In this document: positions 59,947-64,000 of the stretch, one piece after another
Numbering within the stretch: the first letter of the stretch is position 1
Layout: each line of letters opens with the position of its first letter
Origin: Sporobolomyces roseus
Lineage: Eukaryota; Basidiomycota; Microbotryomycetes; Sporidiobolales; Sporidiobolaceae
Direction: 5' to 3'
NCBI GenBank assembly: GCA_016617785.1
Contig: JADILM010000001.1
Span: 3,906,001-3,970,000 of the forward strand
Length of the DNA: 64,000 bases
Translations under genes and position numbers: made by a program
Notes under the pieces: model-generated
Seen by the model: only the letters and a program-made list of their open reading frames with translations
The model's database searches: none
Told to the model about the DNA's origin: nothing

Positions 59947-61546
59947 TTACCAGAAGTCAGATTCAACCTTCTTGAGCTTGTCAACGTTCTTCCTGTCCTT
60001 GGCGATGATAGCCTTGTCCTTGTCAGCTTTGTTGATGTGAAGCTTGTTCTTGAACTTGAGCTCGTTGAACTTCTTCGTGTTGAACTTGACCTTGGCGTGT
60101 TCGAGAGCTTTCCTCCTCCTAGCGGCTTCGACCTCGGCGAGTTTGGCGAGTTTGGCGTTGCGGAATCGGAAGTTCTTCTTGAGTCGACGTCCCCCGTAAC
60201 CGAATCCTCCGTACCCGAAGCCTCCTCCACGTTTCTCGAGTGTACCTTCCTCCGAGTCGTCGTCTTCGAGTCCGGTAGCGTCGTCCTCGTTCGAATCGGG
60301 AGAAACGTCTTCCTGAGATTCGGGAGAAAGTTCTCCATCCTCCTCCTCGGCAGCATCCTCGTCGAATTGACGCTTCGAGAGCTCGGTAGTAGGTTGAACA
60401 TCGGGAGAGACTTCGGATTGAGGGTTGATAGGAGAAGAAGCTAAGGAAAAGACCCGAATCTCATCAGTTCCACAATCAGAGAAGAGAGAAAGTCAAAGAG
60501 GAAAGAGTAGAGCTTACCAGGTTCGACTTCTTGACCATCGACAGGAGAAGCTAGAGTATCAGGAGATAGCAGGATCAGTCTCGAGTCCAGAAAGAGAGAG
60601 AAAAGAGAAAAGTAGAGCTCACCAGTTTCGTCTCCATCAGCAGCAACCTCTGGAGAAACTCCCTCGGAAGCAGTTTGAGGAGAAGCACCTCCTGCACCTG
60701 AACCGAAGAAGTCGAGACCTCCACCGTAGAGACCTCCGTCGTAGAGATCCCCATCAAAATCATCGAATCCGAATTGACGTTTCTTCAAGAACGATCCTTA
60801 TTCCGAGCCGACTAGATCAAACTCAGATACGGGTCAGTAACGACCCCACATGAGAATGAGAAGAGAAGACAAGAAGGGGGTAGCTCACCGAGAGAACTTT
60901 CTCCAGTTTGACCTTGTTCTCCTCCAAAGTAACCAATCCCTCCATCGTAAAGACCTCCGTCGAACCCACCAAAATCACCACCAAATCCTCCTCCTTCGTA
61001 GTAACCTCCATCGGAAATTCCACCTCCCAATCCGAAACCATCTCCCTCGAATTGCCTCTTCCAGAAATCTCCTCCCTTCCTCAACTTCTTCCTCAAATCC
61101 TTCTCCTTTGCAATCTTTGCAATCTTGACCTTGTTGATCTTTGCGTCGTCGAACTTGCGATCCTTCTCGGCAGCAAAGTTGGTTTCCTTGTAGTTCTTCG
61201 CAGCGAGGGCTTGATCCTTGTCGAGGTTGAATCGATGTTTGCGTTCCTTTGCGAGGAGAGCCTTGTTCTTGTTCTTGCGGAAACGTTCCTTCCTGAATCG
61301 ATCCCTACCGACTAGATTCCAATCTCGAGAGAGAGAGAGTCAGTTTCGAGTACGAGTCTTCGAAAGAGAGAGAGAAAGTTTGAGCTTACATCCTCCCCAT
61401 CCACCTCCGTAACCCAATCCGATTCCTCCGTATCCCAATCCACGTTTCTCAACCTCTTGAGTAGTAGTCGAAGGAGTAGAGGGAGTAGGAGAAGCGAAAG
61501 CGAGAGGAGTGAGTGCGAGGAGTGAGATCAAGGTTGAAGAGACCAT
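59947..61546 (-). CDS. Secreted Kex2-processed repeat precursor (KEP-like)
   Basis: Five exons (61546-61390, 61311-60889, 60796-60623, 60550-60518, 60440-59947) give 426 residues. A signal peptide (MVSSTLISLLALTPLAFASP) is followed by a short pro-region ending EVEKR. Five KR sites cut the chain: EKR|GLGYGGIGLGYG, WKR|QFEGDGFGLG, KKR|QFGFDDFDG, SKR|QFDEDAAEEE and EKR|GGGFGYGGFGYGG. Three products start with QF. The first and last peptides are Gly/Tyr-rich and each is followed by a ~75-residue Lys/Ala-rich basic module (ALLAKERKHRFNLDKDQALA; AKLAKLAEVEAARRRKALEH). The middle products are acidic. Kex2 cleavage yields several small secreted peptides, as in fungal repellent or pheromone precursors. 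The stop codon abuts the right inverted-repeat arm. Function is unknown. Confidence 0.85.
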
Positions 61547-62089
61547 TGCTTGTTCTTGCTTGCTTGTTGTTGTTGAGGAGAGAAGTCGAAGTTAGGAGAG
61601 AGAGAGAAGGTTGTCGAGTGTAGGAAGTGGAGAGAGTGGGAAGTGAAGTGAACGGAAACAAGAGGTAGATGTGAGCGGACCGGAGTTTTGATTTCCTCCA
61701 ATCTCCGTCGCACGCCTGATCTCCCATCTCCGCCCTTCCTTCGAGCGATTTCCCTGAGCGAAAGAGAAGAGGGAAAAGATCAACGAGAATGACACCGATA
61801 TTGAAACCGGTCTTTGATCGTTCTCGAGGTAGCCACCATAGTCGCGGATAAATGTAGAGTGTATAGCGAGGAAGCGAGGAGAAAGTACCGCGAGACTGAG
61901 GTTGCGAAGGTTTCGATTCGAAAACTCGTTTCTCTCCTCCCAGCTGAAACCTCAAGCTAGGAATGTCGAAGCTATCACGTACACCTCACAAATGAGTCAG
62001 ATCGTGTGTGAAGCGAAACAGCGAGCGCGCGAAGTGAAGGTTACAGACTCACGCTTTCGAGAATACTCTTTTCCTTCGCTCGTGACTCT
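61547..62089. other. Promoter region of the repeat-precursor gene
   Basis: A 543-base stretch between the precursor start and the stop of the RING protein gene. No gene was seen. Confidence 0.4.
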
Positions 62090-63755
62090 CTAAAGTTTCA
62101 TTCCCCCTCCGATGCCTCCTACTACTCTTCCATTCCTCCTTGATGCTCCAACCCCCCCAGCGACAGGATAGAGAGGAGCAGGTCGACCGATCCCTTGATA
62201 ATTGAAAATCGAAGGTACTTCGTTTCCTCCTCCTACGTAGCTCATTCCATTCGGCCATGACTGAGGATGTTGATATTGTCGATAAGAGTACCGTTGAGCG
62301 AGTGGAGGTAGAGGAGGTCGAGAGAAAGCAGGAGGAGAGATGAATCTTTGTGAAGGATGGGAATGAGGGTAAAACAACGACGAATCCTCTTCTGGATCTG
62401 ATGAGAGATAAGGTTCCAGCATGTCTTGTGGTTCTAGATTCAGCTGTTCTTGATCCGGGTTACTCGAGTCGGAATCGGATCGTCGAGTCTTGAATTCTGG
62501 TCGAAGTATTCCTCCTCCTCCAGTATAGCCCGCTCGACCGTTCGAGAGCCCTCCTCCTCCTCGTTGAGTAGTGAGGACTTGTACTGTCCTCATCAAGTCG
62601 CCCATTTGCATTCGCATTCCGCCAATGACATTCCTCATCGAGTTGAGCTCTTCGACGAGATGTTGAGTCGTGTGAAGCGAGTCGGTGTGAGACTGAGTGA
62701 GAGTTGCGAGCGAGGAAGAGAGGGAAGCGTTGCGAGAAGTGAGGGTAGCGATGGTCGAAGGTGAAGGAGGCTGAGGGATCGAATCGTTCTTGCTCGTTGA
62801 CGGTTCCGGAACAAGGTAGTCGCCTAATGAGTACTTTGTGCCCCTCAGTAGCTTCTCGACATCCTCCAATCGCTCTACCAATCCCTTTACTTTCTCCCTC
62901 AATCTCCAATTCTCTCCTTCCCATTCCCTCTCTTTCTCTTGGAATCGCTCGAAACACTCCTTGAGTGGCTCGTAGGGACATTCAGTGTCGAGGTGATCTG
63001 AGGCGAGAGTGGAGCGAGGACCGATATGAAGGCATCCGAAGACGGCGTGAGGACAGGGACTTGGAACAAGAGGACAGGAATTGAGGAGGTGGGACGCGAG
63101 GGACTTAGAAGGGAGTGAGAGAGAGCAGTAGCGACACGGTCGAGGGATAGCTGGACACGATACCGAGTGGGTCTGCGTACAAGAAAGCAAGTTCAGTTAG
63201 TTTCGATTCGAAAACAGGCGAATGCAAAGAGCTCACCTCGATCTTCGTCGACCCCATCGGCTCATGACAGTCTGGGCATCTGAACATAGCCTCCTCGTCT
63301 ACTGCTACTCGCGAGTCGCTCTTCCTGACCCGTTCATCCTCGTCGTCCGCATTCGAATTCTCCTTCTTTCTCGCTTCGCAATCCGCCTCATGTCTTCCAT
63401 AATCGTCCCTCTTCATCTCCTCCTTACAGTCATTACACCTAACCCTCAGCTCGCCCAACAACTCCATTACAACCCTCGGCGCTCCTACTAAATCCTTCTT
63501 CCCAATCCTTTCCCTATCAATCGGACAACTTATCGACGTCTCCATCGCCCGCTCCAAGCATAATCGACAGAATAAATGCTGGCACTTCGAGGGCATAATC
63601 GGGTCGACTAGGGGTGACCTATGAAGGAGGAACCGAGAGTTTTCAATTTCCAAAGTGGGGAAACGAAGAGGGAGAAACAGAGGGACTGACCGGCAGATTG
63701 GACATTCTAATGAAGGAGACACTGAGTCTAGGTACTCGTAGGATAAGTCGGTCAT
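62090..63755 (-). CDS. RING/TRAF-type zinc-finger protein
   Basis: Three exons (63755-63691, 63618-63237, 63172-62090) give 509 residues. A RING-like N-terminus begins LECPICRSPLVDPIMPSKCQ, then HLFCRLCLERAMETSISCPI. TRAF-type Cys/His clusters follow: RVRCNDCKEEMKRDDYGRHE with ADCE; MFRCPDCHEPMG; THSVSCPAIPRPCRYCSLSL; HLLNSCPLVPSPCPHAVFGC. Next come a coiled coil (REKVKGLVERLEDVEKLLRG and later ELNSMRNVIGGMRMQMGDL) and a Ser/Gly/Tyr-rich tail. RING plus TRAF zinc fingers suggest a ubiquitin ligase or adaptor. There is no MATH domain in this protein. It is head-to-tail with the repeat precursor. Confidence 0.88.
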
Positions 63756-64000
63756 CTTGCGAGAGTCGGAAGAGGAGTGGTCGAGAAGTTGAGCAAGCGA
63801 TTCGACTAGGAGAGCGAGTTTGACGCTCGGCTCAAGTCAGGCGACCCCTGATCGGTCGATAAGTGCGTTGTGCTTAACAGGTGAGCAGCGGCTGAGGTTG
63901 TCGAGGCGTGTGAGCGGGTTGAAGACGTGGTAGTTGATCAAGGGTTTCCAGCTGTTTGACTGAGCGTACGAGGCTGTTGTAACGCTTTGTGGAAAGCGAG
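63756..64000. other. Right edge of the window
   Basis: 245 bases upstream of the RING gene show no supported gene. Confidence 0.4.

Overview
The window is nuclear DNA of an intron-rich fungus. Short introns (mostly 50-100 bases) with GT(A/G)(A/C)G(T/C) donors, a CTGAC/CTGAT-type branch site and a nearby AG interrupt most genes. Gene spacing is tight and many leaders are C/T-rich. A DASH-complex Dad1, Mdm35, Tom6, a Crz1-type factor, calcineurin, a Kex2-type repeat precursor and an Argonaute with many small introns all point to a basidiomycete, probably a yeast-forming one. I cannot place it more precisely from sequence alone. All multi-exon models were assembled by hand from splice signals and frame continuity. 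Where exon sums were checked they give an intact frame.

Left third (1-24.7 kb): a leucine-rich-repeat protein running off the edge (-), calcineurin A (+), a large chromodomain protein (-), cyclin H of TFIIH/CAK (-), DASH subunit Dad1 (+), a tandem pair of paralogous zinc-finger genes (-), an unrecognised 364-residue protein (-), Mdm35 (+), a membrane-anchored ubiquitin-like/BAG-domain Hsp70 cofactor (+), the mitochondrial S-adenosylmethionine carrier (+) and an F-box protein (+).

Middle (24.7-50 kb): two orphan genes converging on each other, Tom6 (-), a cysteine-synthase-like enzyme (+), a SNAPC3-like snRNA transcription factor (+), a Crz1-type three-finger factor (+), a NIPA-type magnesium transporter (+), a TBC Rab-GAP (-), a major-facilitator anion transporter (-) and a small multi-span membrane protein (-). 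Calcineurin and its probable transcription-factor target lie 29 kb apart.

Right end (50-64 kb): an Argonaute gene (+, 18 exons) is followed by a ~575-bp inverted repeat (54445-55019 and 59371-59946) enclosing a 4.35-kb loop. The loop carries a putative divergent HMG-box gene, a small secreted cysteine-containing protein and a weak 90-residue ORF. The right arm ends at the stop codon of a secreted Kex2-processed repeat precursor (-), so the 3' flanks of the Argonaute gene and of this precursor are the same sequence in the same sense. Beyond it is a RING/TRAF-type zinc-finger protein (-). The Argonaute, long inverted repeat, loop genes and repeat precursor form the most unusual part of the window: a possible invertible or dsRNA-producing cassette beside an RNAi effector gene.
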